A stretch of DNA of 38,835 nucleotides from Firmicutes bacterium UBA7510 (GTDB taxonomy: Bacteria > Bacillota > Clostridia > Tissierellales > Sedimentibacteraceae), in the NCBI GenBank assembly GCA_002479485.1, contig DLNM01000018.1:1-38835 (forward strand), given 5' to 3'. Position numbers and translations under genes: made by a program. A model generated the notes under the pieces. That model did no database searches. It worked only from the letters and a program-made list of their open reading frames with translations, and was not told the origin of the DNA. The first letter of the stretch is position 1; each line of letters starts with the position of its first letter. This document shows positions 7,875-14,605 of this stretch, piece by piece.

Positions 7875-7910
7875 AAAGCACTTACTAAGTAAAAATAGCG
7901 AGTGCTTTTT
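7873..7910 (+). terminator. Intrinsic terminator after the toxin-immunity pair
   Basis: A perfect 10-bp stem AAAAAGCACT / AGTGCTTTTT with an 18-base loop; the 3' arm itself ends in a T-run. It begins at the last bases of the putative immunity gene. Confidence 0.85.
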
Positions 7911-7951
7911 TATTAGATATTATATTACTGGCACATTATTAAAAATTCAGG

Positions 7952-7978
7952 TTGCATTTTGTCGAAATGTTCTATAAT
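7952..7978 (+). promoter_or_regulatory. Probable promoter of the membrane-anchored cargo gene
   Basis: TTGCAT at 7952-7957 and TATAAT at 7973-7978, with a short 15-base spacer. The -10 is perfect, the spacing is suboptimal. It lies between a terminator and the gene at 8014. Confidence 0.5.
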
Positions 7979-8013
7979 ATAGAAATATATATAAAATTTG
8001 GAGGGAATTGTAA

Positions 8014-8856
8014 ATGAGTGAAGAGCAAAAATTAGGTAAAAAGAAAAAGCCAAAAGGTTGTTTAATCGTAATATTATTTTTCTTTGTAATTGGTGCTATA
8101 ATAGCTGGCACACAGGCTGGTCAACAAACTAGTGAAACAGGTAATAAATCTGAAAATGTAATTTTAGATGTAGGGAAATTTTCTAAAATAAGTACAGATG
8201 AATTAATTAGCATTATGGGGGAACCTGCATCTTTAGTGGAAAATGAATATGCTAGCCCTAAAGGAACTGTATATCCAAGTAAATCGTATTATTATAGTGA
8301 TAATAAATATCAGTTTGTAGTAATTGATGATAAAGTAATAACGCTACATATTGACCTAAATAATGATCCAATTAAGTATAAAAATGAGAAGAATATATTT
8401 TCAATGTTTGGAATAAATCCGTCAGATATTATTGTAAAAGTAGCTGATACAGGGTTCGCACTTAGGTATGAGAGTGTAACAGAAAATATTGATGAATTTT
8501 GGATAAATAATATGGATAGTAGCGAGAAAAAAATCAACAATATCCAAATTAGGTATGATTTAACTTATTATGATACTCTTCCTAGGATAGCAATGTCAAT
8601 TAGTGAAAAGACAGACATACAAACAAGGTGTCAAAATGGGGTTAAGTCAATATTAAAATCACCGAGCTCTGCTAAGTTTCCTAATATAACAAATTGGTAT
8701 ATTGGTAAAGATAAGGAGAAAATATTAGTACAATCTTATGTAGATGCACAAAATGGCTTTGGAGCAATGATAAGAAATGAATTTCAAGTAACTTTTTCAT
8801 CAAGTGGTGATACAGTAACATCTTTAATAATGGATGGCGTTGAATATATTAAATAA
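8014..8856 (+). CDS. Membrane-anchored protein, prophage cargo
   Basis: A 280-residue protein from ATG 8014, with GGAGGG at 8000-8005 and an 8-base spacer. A short basic N-terminus (KKKKPKG) is followed by one hydrophobic segment at about residues 16-37, with no lipobox cysteine after it. It is therefore probably a single-pass membrane protein with the bulk outside the cell. The rest has two regions: a beta-rich part at ~50-120 and a C-terminal part at ~200-278 (VKSILKSPSSAKFP, then DAQNGFGAMIRNEF). The latter resembles a domain found on other small Gram-positive membrane proteins. It sits between its own promoter and terminator, in the middle of the head genes, and is not part of virion assembly in related phages. 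Superinfection exclusion or another lysogenic trait is possible but unproven. Confidence 0.75.
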   Translation: MSEEQKLGKKKKPKGCLIVILFFFVIGAIIAGTQAGQQTSETGNKSENVILDVGKFSKISTDELISIMGEPASLVENEYASPKGTVYPSKSYYYSDNKYQFVVIDDKVITLHIDLNNDPIKYKNEKNIFSMFGINPSDIIVKVADTGFALRYESVTENIDEFWINNMDSSEKKINNIQIRYDLTYYDTLPRIAMSISEKTDIQTRCQNGVKSILKSPSSAKFPNITNWYIGKDKEKILVQSYVDAQNGFGAMIRNEFQVTFSSSGDTVTSLIMDGVEYIK

Positions 8857-8866
8857 ACAAAATATT

Positions 8867-8890
8867 AAGCACTCGCAAGGGTGCTTTTTT
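8867..8890 (+). terminator. Intrinsic terminator of the membrane cargo gene
   Basis: An 8-bp stem AAGCACTC / GGGTGCTT closed by a GCAA tetraloop and followed by a T-run. Confidence 0.9.
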
Positions 8891-8994
8891 AATGCTCCGA
8901 AACGAGATTAAACTAAATTACTCGGCCAAGAGAATAACTGGCAGAATCCCTGACCTGGAGAGCAGGAATAAAAATCTATGGAGGATATGAAAAA
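8891..8994 (+). promoter_or_regulatory. Possible structured leader of the scaffold/capsid genes
   Basis: This 104-base stretch between a terminator and the scaffold gene is richer in G and C than its surroundings. It has short complementary blocks (CTCGGCCAAGAG at 8921-8932; CCTG / CAGG around 8949-8966) before GGAGG at 8980-8984. It could hold the promoter or a structured 5' leader for the highly expressed scaffold and capsid genes. No clear -35/-10 pair is visible. Confidence 0.3.
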
Positions 8995-9615
8995 ATGGAT
9001 TGGTTAAAAGAATTAATTGAGAAAGCAACAACAGAAGGAAGTCTTAATATAGATGAATTAATGAAATCTATAAATGCAGAGTTTCCTAAACATGCAGTGC
9101 CTAAAGTAGACTTCAATGCATTAAATGACACAAAAAAGGAACTTGAAGGCCAAATTAAAGACAGAGATAAACAGCTAAAAGACCTTGGAGAAAAGGTAAA
9201 AGATAATGAAGAATTGTCAAAACAAATTAAAGAGTTGCAAGATACAAATGCAACCGCAAAGGCTACGTACGAATCTAAAATAGAGGATATGATTATTGAT
9301 TCTGCGATAAAGGCAAAATTGACTGATACAAAATATCCTGAGTTGCTTACTGGAAAGTTTGATCGTACAAAAATTGTTGTAGCAGCAGATGGTACAGTTT
9401 CTGGAATTGATGAACAGCTGACATCAATAAAAGATACTTATAAAGATTTATTTACGCCAGTTGTATCTGGTAAACAACCTAATAACACAGGTGGAAACCA
9501 ACCACCTAAAGGCAAAAGACAAGAGTTAGAAGCAATAATTAATGACCCTAATACTAAATTTGTTGATAGGGTTGCAGCTAAAAACCAATTATTTAAGTTA
9601 GAAAGAGAGGAATAA
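8995..9615 (+). CDS. Capsid scaffolding protein (phage GP20 family)
   Basis: A 206-residue protein that guides procapsid assembly and is later released or degraded. Residues ~40-105 form a long charged coiled coil (many Lys and Glu with heptad-like hydrophobics). They are followed by a small domain and a Gly/Pro/Asn-rich hinge (~155-172), then a basic C-terminal helix that would contact the capsid protein. This is the typical plan of the GP20 scaffold family, always placed directly before the major capsid gene as here. An ATG at 8987 in another frame gives only six codons and is not a real start. Confidence 0.9.
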   Translation: MDWLKELIEKATTEGSLNIDELMKSINAEFPKHAVPKVDFNALNDTKKELEGQIKDRDKQLKDLGEKVKDNEELSKQIKELQDTNATAKATYESKIEDMIIDSAIKAKLTDTKYPELLTGKFDRTKIVVAADGTVSGIDEQLTSIKDTYKDLFTPVVSGKQPNNTGGNQPPKGKRQELEAIINDPNTKFVDRVAAKNQLFKLEREE

Positions 9616-9618
9616 AAA

Positions 9619-10569
9619 ATGCCAACAAATGTTCAAGGACAAGGTACTTCATGGAACCTACCAAATTATGCAGGTGATTTATTTACTGCAGATGCAATTA
9701 ACACACCTATTTTAACAGCTATAGGGGGACTAACAGGAGGAGTGCAAACAGATAATTTTGAATTTGCAACAGATTCTCAATATTCAATGCCGACAGCAAC
9801 TCAGCCAGCAATAACTGAGACAGCTTCTTTAACAGCTCCTACAGCCAATGGTTTTGTTAGAGAGCAAAATACTAACGTTACTCAAATTTTCCAAGAGAAG
9901 GTATCTATCTCTTATGAGAAACTTTCAAATGGTGGAAGAATGAGCGGTCTTAATACCGCAGGACAAAAAAATAATGTTCCTAATGAAAAAGATTTTCAAA
10001 TTGCTAAAACACTAGAAAAAATGGCAAGAGATGTTGAGTACACTATTATAAATGGTGTGTATCAGAAGTCTACTACTGCTAATCTAGCAAATAAAACTAG
10101 AGGTCTTTTGGCGTTATGTGCAAGTTTAAATAATATTAATAACTCTACTGCTGCAGCACTTACTAAGGCAATGATGAATGCTTTATTTAAGGAAATGTAT
10201 GATAATGGAGCTATATTTTCTAATATGGTTTTATGGACTAACAGCTTCCAAAAGCAAATAATTACATCTTTATTTTCTATTGCCCCTGCAGATAGAAATA
10301 TTGGCGGTACAAATATCCAACAAATTGAAACGGACTTTGGAAACATAGGTATTTCTTTAAACAGATTTATGCCACAAGATGCTGTACTTGCATCGGAAAT
10401 GTCTGTGTTGGCTCCTGCATTCCAACCTGTACCAGGTAAAGGTAACTTCTTCTATGAAGAATTAGCAAAGAGTGGAGCTTCAGAAGATGGACAAATTTAT
10501 GGTAAGTTTGGATTAGATCACGGACCTGGATTTATGCACGGTTCAATTACAGGATTAACCATTATATAA
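9619..10569 (+). CDS. Major capsid protein (DUF5309/SU10-type)
   Basis: A 316-residue shell protein with the HK97 fold expected for this family. The recognisable stretch is at residues ~10-35 (NLPNYAGDLFTADAINTPIL), followed by PAITETASLTAPTA and EKVSISYEKLSNGGRMSG. A central helical region has the sequence ARDVEYTIINGVY, and a glycine-rich C-terminus ends the protein. These are the hallmarks of the DUF5309 capsid family found in PBSX-like phages. It follows the scaffold gene by three bases and probably shares its mRNA. No N-terminal delta domain is present, which agrees with the separate scaffold gene. Confidence 0.92.
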   Translation: MPTNVQGQGTSWNLPNYAGDLFTADAINTPILTAIGGLTGGVQTDNFEFATDSQYSMPTATQPAITETASLTAPTANGFVREQNTNVTQIFQEKVSISYEKLSNGGRMSGLNTAGQKNNVPNEKDFQIAKTLEKMARDVEYTIINGVYQKSTTANLANKTRGLLALCASLNNINNSTAAALTKAMMNALFKEMYDNGAIFSNMVLWTNSFQKQIITSLFSIAPADRNIGGTNIQQIETDFGNIGISLNRFMPQDAVLASEMSVLAPAFQPVPGKGNFFYEELAKSGASEDGQIYGKFGLDHGPGFMHGSITGLTII

Positions 10570-10582
10570 TAGGGAGGGTGCA

Positions 10583-10876
10583 ATGATAAAGTTTAAAGGA
10601 CAAGGTATAGTTTGGGATGCAGAAAAAAACTGCATCCTTTGTAAATTTAAAGACGAAGAATTTGAAACAGAAGATACAAGAACAGCGGAAATATTAAAAA
10701 ATGCTGGATATGAGTTTGAAGGCGAAATTGTGAAAAAGTCTACAGAACCAACAAATAAGCAGTTAATGGCCATACTTGATGAAAAAGGAATAGAGTATGA
10801 CAAAAAGGCAACTAAAGCTGAACTTGTTGAATTGGTAAAAAAGTTAGATGAAGAGCCTGGAGAAGATGAGGAATAA
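10583..10876 (+). CDS. Small head protein with HeH/LEM-like domain
   Basis: A 97-residue protein from ATG 10583 after GGGAGGGTG. The first ~50 residues form a beta-rich module (GIVWDAEKNCILCKF). Residues ~55-90 (PTNKQLMAILDEKGIEYDKKATKAELVELV) have the HeH/LEM helix-extended loop-helix pattern often found in phage capsid-associated or DNA-binding proteins. The end is acidic. It follows the major capsid gene, where such small head accessory proteins commonly lie, and is followed by an intrinsic terminator. Confidence 0.8.
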   Translation: MIKFKGQGIVWDAEKNCILCKFKDEEFETEDTRTAEILKNAGYEFEGEIVKKSTEPTNKQLMAILDEKGIEYDKKATKAELVELVKKLDEEPGEDEE

Positions 10877-10877
10877 C

Positions 10878-10903
10878 GGGAGCTGATTATCAGTTCCCTT
10901 TTT
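10878..10903 (+). terminator. Internal terminator after the capsid genes
   Basis: A 9-bp stem GGGAGCTGA / TCAGTTCCC (one G-U pair) with a TTA loop and T-run. It sits within the late operon, two bases after the stop of the small head gene, and would lower expression of the connector genes relative to the capsid. Confidence 0.8.
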
Positions 10904-10925
10904 ATTTGAAAAGGAGTTGATACAG

Positions 10926-11267
10926 TTGACTATTGATGATTTAAAAAATAAGGTCAAAACAAACCTTGAAATAGAGAATGACAGCAAAGATTTAATGATA
11001 TCCGATGTTATTCAGGATGTTATAAATTATACAAACCTTACTGAACTTCCGGAAGAATTAGAACCATTTATACGTAAAAAAGTTCAATCTATTATCAACT
11101 ATGAGTTAGAAAACGGTACAACTTCTGTTTTTGATGTTACGTCTATCAAAGAGGGCGATACCTCAATTACTTATAATGTTGATGATAAAACGTCTAAGGA
11201 AACTATCTATGGATTGTCTGATAGAGATAAGAAAGCATTGCAACAGTTCAGGAGGACAAGAAAATGA
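10926..11267 (+). CDS. Head-tail connector protein (gp6-like)
   Basis: A 113-residue adaptor predicted to form a ring under the portal. The start is TTG 10926, because AAGGAG at 10911-10916 is correctly spaced for it; a TTG at 10917 lies inside that site. The mostly helical sequence (TIDDLKNKVKTNLEIENDS, then LEPFIRKKVQSIINYELENG) is typical of HK97 gp6/SPP1 gp15-type connectors. Its stop overlaps the ATG of the next gene by four bases (ATGA). Confidence 0.82.
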   Translation: MTIDDLKNKVKTNLEIENDSKDLMISDVIQDVINYTNLTELPEELEPFIRKKVQSIINYELENGTTSVFDVTSIKEGDTSITYNVDDKTSKETIYGLSDRDKKALQQFRRTRK

Positions 11268-11599
11268 GAAGCCCCTTAGAACGCTTATGGAAAGACAAGA
11301 TGGACATTTATAGGTGGGAAGAAGAGATTGTTAATAAGGTTACAAAGAGCAAAGAGAAACTGCAACATTCTGATGTAAAATGTCACTACAGTCAAGGATC
11401 ATTAACAGATACCGGCGAAGAGGTACCAACACTAAAAAATTCTCACATGTTATTCTGCTCTGCTGATACGGATATACTTGAAGGTGATAAGGTTATAGTA
11501 ACACAGAGAAATGGTAAAAAGGTAACTTTAACAGTTGGTGAAGGATTCGCTTATTTTAGTAGTTTGCAGTTTAGTGTAAAGCGAGATGATACCGCGTGA
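11264..11599 (+). CDS. Head closure protein (phage head-tail joining)
   Basis: A 111-residue, mainly beta protein after AGGAGG with ATG 11264. Its position after the connector, its length and the hydrophobic strands near its end (KKVTLTVGEGFAYFSSLQFSV) fit the XkdH-type head-closure or stopper protein that seals the portal channel before tail joining. I assign it by order and general appearance more than by a diagnostic motif. It overlaps both neighbours by four bases. Confidence 0.72.
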   Translation: MRSPLERLWKDKMDIYRWEEEIVNKVTKSKEKLQHSDVKCHYSQGSLTDTGEEVPTLKNSHMLFCSADTDILEGDKVIVTQRNGKKVTLTVGEGFAYFSSLQFSVKRDDTA

Positions 11600-12012
11600 A
11601 TAGTAACCAAAAATACAATCAAGCTGCTATTAAGAAGTTTGGAAAAGAATTACAGTCTATGCTAGGTGATATAAATGACATTGATATTAAAATATTGAAT
11701 AGAGCTGTTAATGAAGGTGTTGCTGATGCGAAATCAAATACTAATACAGTTAATGGATTTATGAAAAAAAGTTGGAGAGCTGCCCCGGCAGTTAAATCTG
11801 TAAGTGGTGGTGTTACTAAATCAATGGTAAATAGCATGGACTATAGCTCTTATGTAAATTATGGCCACAGATTAGTAAATAAATCAGGAGAAACTATTGG
11901 GTTTGTAAAGGGACAATTTATGCTAGAAAAAGCTATAGGCAAAGTCAATAAGGCCTTAGTAAGAGAATTTAAAAAGGAAGTCGAAAGGGTGAATAGAGAA
12001 CATGATAAATAG
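11596..12012 (+). CDS. HK97 gp10-like tail completion protein (XkdI-like)
   Basis: A 138-residue protein from GTG 11596, coupled to the previous gene by GTGA. The core TVNGFMKKSWRAAP, then SSYVNYGHRLVNKSGETIGFVKGQFMLEKA, is the typical signature of the gp10 family: a short beta domain with the YVNYGHR turn and a C-terminal helix. These proteins act at the neck or tail completion step. Basic residues dominate the C-terminal helix. It overlaps the next gene. Confidence 0.85.
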   Translation: MNSNQKYNQAAIKKFGKELQSMLGDINDIDIKILNRAVNEGVADAKSNTNTVNGFMKKSWRAAPAVKSVSGGVTKSMVNSMDYSSYVNYGHRLVNKSGETIGFVKGQFMLEKAIGKVNKALVREFKKEVERVNREHDK

Positions 12013-12409
12013 CGTTAAACAGGCTATAGTAGATAAGCTATCGGAAATTTATCCAACGTATACAGTTTATGATGAAGATATACCTCAAAAGTTTAATAAG
12101 CCTTCTTTTTTAATTGTTCTTATTAATCAAGATTATGACAAGAGAATGAACATAAAGTTTAAGAGTACAATTTCTTTCGACATATCTTATTTTACTGATA
12201 AATCTACTGCAGAAACTAAAGAGGATTGTCTTAATGTTCAATTAAATCTCTTTAGATCATTTGATTTAATAGGCACTTTTAGAGTTAATAATAAGCAAGC
12301 GACTATAACAGATAATGTATTACATTTTACATTATCTGTTAATTATTCAGAGATTAAAAACGAGACAGAAATTTATATGCAAACAAAACAAACAAATACA
12401 AATTTATAA
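12002..12409 (+). CDS. Tail terminator protein (XkdJ/DUF6838-like)
   Basis: A 135-residue protein whose start (MINSVKQAIVDKLSEIYP, then YDEDIPQKFNKPSFLI) matches the DUF6838 family of PBSX-type phages. It is an alpha-beta fold in which strands such as ISFDISYF and LHFTLSVNY alternate. It is thought to cap the tail tube and sheath at the neck end. Its place directly before the sheath gene supports this. Confidence 0.82.
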   Translation: MINSVKQAIVDKLSEIYPTYTVYDEDIPQKFNKPSFLIVLINQDYDKRMNIKFKSTISFDISYFTDKSTAETKEDCLNVQLNLFRSFDLIGTFRVNNKQATITDNVLHFTLSVNYSEIKNETEIYMQTKQTNTNL

Positions 12410-12421
12410 AGGAGTGAAATT

Positions 12422-13468
12422 ATGGGAGGAACCTGGAATAGTCAGAATAAAATATTGCCTGGTGCTTATTTAAACTTCCTTACTAATGAACCACTTTCAA
12501 TTACTCCTGGTGACAGGGGAACAGTGGTATTGTTACAAGAAATGAGTGTAGGCACTGAAGGTGAAATGTATACTATTACGGCTCTAGATTCAAGTGAATA
12601 TCCAAAGGATGTAGATAGAGGGGATAAATTACTTGTAAACGAAGTTTTAAAAGGCGCAAAAACAGCGATAGTATATAATCTTGGCACTGCAAGAGATGCT
12701 GAGGCAGTTGCTACCGCCTTAGTGGCATTAAAAACAGTTAACTTTAATACTTTAGCATATCCATATGATGATGTTAGTGATACTGCTATTAAAACTTCTA
12801 TTACAGCATGGATAAAAACAATGCGATCAGATGAAGGTGTAAAAATTCAAGGGGTACTGGCTAATAGTGTTGCGGAGGATGAAGCTATTATAAACGTATC
12901 ACAAGGAGTTAAATTATCGGATGGAACATCGTTCGCAGCTGCTCAAACAACAGCATGGGTGGCCGGAGTAACAGCAGGAGCTAATATATATCAGTCTAAT
13001 ACTAGCAAAAAATATATAGGTGCAATTGATGTTGTACCTAGAATGACTAAATCAGAGATGGAAGCAGCTATTATAGCAGGCAAGTTTATATTTAAGGTTG
13101 ATACTGCTCAAAATGTAACAGCAGTATATGACATAAATTCTTTGACAACTGTTACAGTGGATAAAGGAGCAATATTTAAAAAGAATAGAGTAATTAGGAC
13201 AATTGATGGAATAAACAATGACATTACTAAAATATTTGAAGCTAATTACATCGGCAAGATAAATAATAACGTTGATGGAAGATCATTGTTAAGAGCATCA
13301 TTAATTGAATATTTTAATGAGTTACAAAGATTAAATGCAATTCAAAACTTCACAGCTGATGATGTTACTGTATTAGCTGGAAGTGCTTCAGATGCAGTAG
13401 TAATTAATTGCTACATCCAACCGGTTGACAGTGTAGAGAAGATTTACATCACTGTTAATTTGGCTTAA
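12422..13468 (+). CDS. Tail sheath protein (XkdK-like)
   Basis: A 348-residue contractile sheath subunit. The start MGGTWNSQNKILPGAYLNF is characteristic for the XkdK family. A variable outer domain lies in the middle, and the conserved C-terminal sheath domain ends in strands that link neighbouring subunits (VINCYIQPVDSVEKIYITVN). Presence of this gene makes the phage a contractile-tailed myovirus type. A good AGGAG site precedes the ATG. It is followed 17 bases later by the tube gene. Confidence 0.95.
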   Translation: MGGTWNSQNKILPGAYLNFLTNEPLSITPGDRGTVVLLQEMSVGTEGEMYTITALDSSEYPKDVDRGDKLLVNEVLKGAKTAIVYNLGTARDAEAVATALVALKTVNFNTLAYPYDDVSDTAIKTSITAWIKTMRSDEGVKIQGVLANSVAEDEAIINVSQGVKLSDGTSFAAAQTTAWVAGVTAGANIYQSNTSKKYIGAIDVVPRMTKSEMEAAIIAGKFIFKVDTAQNVTAVYDINSLTTVTVDKGAIFKKNRVIRTIDGINNDITKIFEANYIGKINNNVDGRSLLRASLIEYFNELQRLNAIQNFTADDVTVLAGSASDAVVINCYIQPVDSVEKIYITVNLA

Positions 13469-13485
13469 GGAGGGAGGATTAAATA

Positions 13486-13962
13486 ATGTCAGATAATTAT
13501 ACAAGGTTAGCCGATACAATTTCGTCTAAAGAGGGAAAAGCCTATATCACAATTAACGGTTCAAACAGAGAATTATTTGAAATATCTAGCTTGAAGGCTC
13601 AGCTTGATTTGAGTGTGCAAGCAAGGAGAATGTTAGGCCACAGAATGACACAGCATAAAGTTGTAGGTGCTGAGGGAACAGGTTCCATGACAATGTACTT
13701 CATGAACTCCGATATGCTAAAATTGGCAATAAACTACATTAAGAACGGTTCATATGGTGGATTAAAACTTCAAATAAAAAACGAGGATAGCCAGTCAACT
13801 ATAGGAACACAGGAAGTTGTGTTGTTGAATGTATTATTAAATTCAATACCAGTTGCTACTTTAGATGATCAATCAGATGACCCAATAACTATAGATACTG
13901 ATTTTACTTTTGATGATATAGAAGGTTTAAGTTTCTTTGATTTACCAGAGAATTACAGATAA
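13486..13962 (+). CDS. Tail tube protein (XkdM-like)
   Basis: A 158-residue inner tube protein. The pattern KEGKAYITINGSNRELFEI, then LGHRMTQHKVVGAEGTGSMTMY, is that of XkdM-type tubes. These stack as hexameric rings inside the sheath. It is full length and preceded by a strong GGAGGGAGG site. A short GC-rich hairpin with a GAAA tetraloop lies a few bases after its stop. Confidence 0.94.
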   Translation: MSDNYTRLADTISSKEGKAYITINGSNRELFEISSLKAQLDLSVQARRMLGHRMTQHKVVGAEGTGSMTMYFMNSDMLKLAINYIKNGSYGGLKLQIKNEDSQSTIGTQEVVLLNVLLNSIPVATLDDQSDDPITIDTDFTFDDIEGLSFFDLPENYR

Positions 13963-13964
13963 TT

Positions 13965-13987
13965 AGGGGGCGAAAGCTCCCTGTTTT
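13965..13987 (+). terminator. Hairpin after the tube gene, probable leaky terminator
   Basis: A 7-bp stem AGGGGGC / GCTCCCT (one G-U pair) closed by a GAAA tetraloop, followed by GTTTTAA. Placed inside the late operon, it would reduce transcription of the chaperone and later genes relative to sheath and tube. Confidence 0.6.
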
Positions 13988-14012
13988 AATTAAAAAGAAA
14001 AGAGGAAATATT

Positions 14013-14414
14013 ATGAGTTCATTAAATGCGTTTTTGCATCCAATTCAAACAGAAAATAAAGAGATAATTGTTTCAAATAGATTTATTGAAAATGAAAAAC
14101 CAGTACCTTTTGTTATTCGTCCAATTTCGCAGGATGAAAACAAACAAATGATTAAAAAATACACTAAAAAGGATAAAAAGGGTGCTGAAACTTTTGACAG
14201 GACGGAATATGTATCTGCATTGACAGCTGCCGCAGTTATATTTCCTGATTTAAAAAATGCTGAGTTACAAAAGGCATACGGTGTATTGGGTGAATCTGCA
14301 CTACTACAGAAAATGTTATACATTGGAGAATATGCAGAATTAGCACAGGCAGCACAGGAATTAAGCGGACTTGATAAAGACATAAATGATGACATTGAAG
14401 AAGCAAAAAACTAA
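14013..14414 (+). CDS. Tail assembly chaperone, short form (XkdN-like)
   Basis: A 133-residue acidic-ended protein starting MSSLNAFLHPIQTENKEIIVSNRF. The core (PFVIRPISQDENKQMIKKY, then TAAAVIFPDLKNAELQKAYG) is typical of XkdN-type chaperones. This protein is the counterpart of lambda gpG and coats the tape measure before tube polymerisation. The last sense codons, AAA AAC, are part of a slippery heptamer immediately before the TAA, so a fraction of ribosomes should continue into the frame to 14605. Confidence 0.9.
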   Translation: MSSLNAFLHPIQTENKEIIVSNRFIENEKPVPFVIRPISQDENKQMIKKYTKKDKKGAETFDRTEYVSALTAAAVIFPDLKNAELQKAYGVLGESALLQKMLYIGEYAELAQAAQELSGLDKDINDDIEEAKN

Positions 14415-14454
14415 TAAGGCAAAATGATGCTGAGTTTAATTTGGCTCATTTTGC
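14405..14454 (+). promoter_or_regulatory. Programmed -1 frameshift signal
   Basis: The slippery heptamer A AAA AAC (14405-14411) is in the correct phase with the short-form frame, directly before its TAA stop. After a 7-base spacer a stem-loop begins: GCAAAATGA at 14419-14427 pairs perfectly over 9 bp with TCATTTTGC at 14446-14454. Heptamer, spacer and stem match the textbook arrangement for -1 frameshifting in tail chaperone genes. Confidence 0.88.
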
Positions 14455-14605
14455 TTTGCAGAAATTGCATATACTTCCTTCTACTTTAAATGAGATGAGC
14501 GATAGAGAAAAGGCATTTATTTATGGGAGTATTCAAATACGAGTAGAGGAAGAAAAGAAAGAATCTTCAAAAATAAAAAACAAGAGAGGAGGTAAGAGAA
14601 GATAA
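14411..14605 (+). CDS. Tail assembly chaperone -1 extension (gpGT-like)
   Basis: This -1 frame has no usable start of its own. It is entered by frameshifting at 14405-14411 and encodes 64 further residues up to TAA 14603-14605. The extension begins LIRQNDAEFNLAHFALQKLH, continues with MSDREKAFIYGSIQIR and ends very basic (KNKRGGKRR). The fusion product would be about 197 residues. In phages with this arrangement, the long form (gpGT) recruits the tube protein to the chaperone-coated tape measure. The stop overlaps the tape measure ATG by one base (TAATG). Confidence 0.85.
   Translation, partial: LIRQNDAEFNLAHFALQKLHILPSTLNEMSDREKAFIYGSIQIRVEEEKKESSKIKNKRGGKRR

Noticed and set aside
8987..9007. 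Short upstream frame starting at ATG 8987 before the scaffold gene
   Set aside because: It encodes only six residues and is too close to GGAGG; the scaffold start at 8995 has suitable spacing.
14411..14605. Separate gene between chaperone and tape measure
   Set aside because: The frame has no suitable start or ribosome site; the slippery heptamer and stem explain it as a -1 extension.
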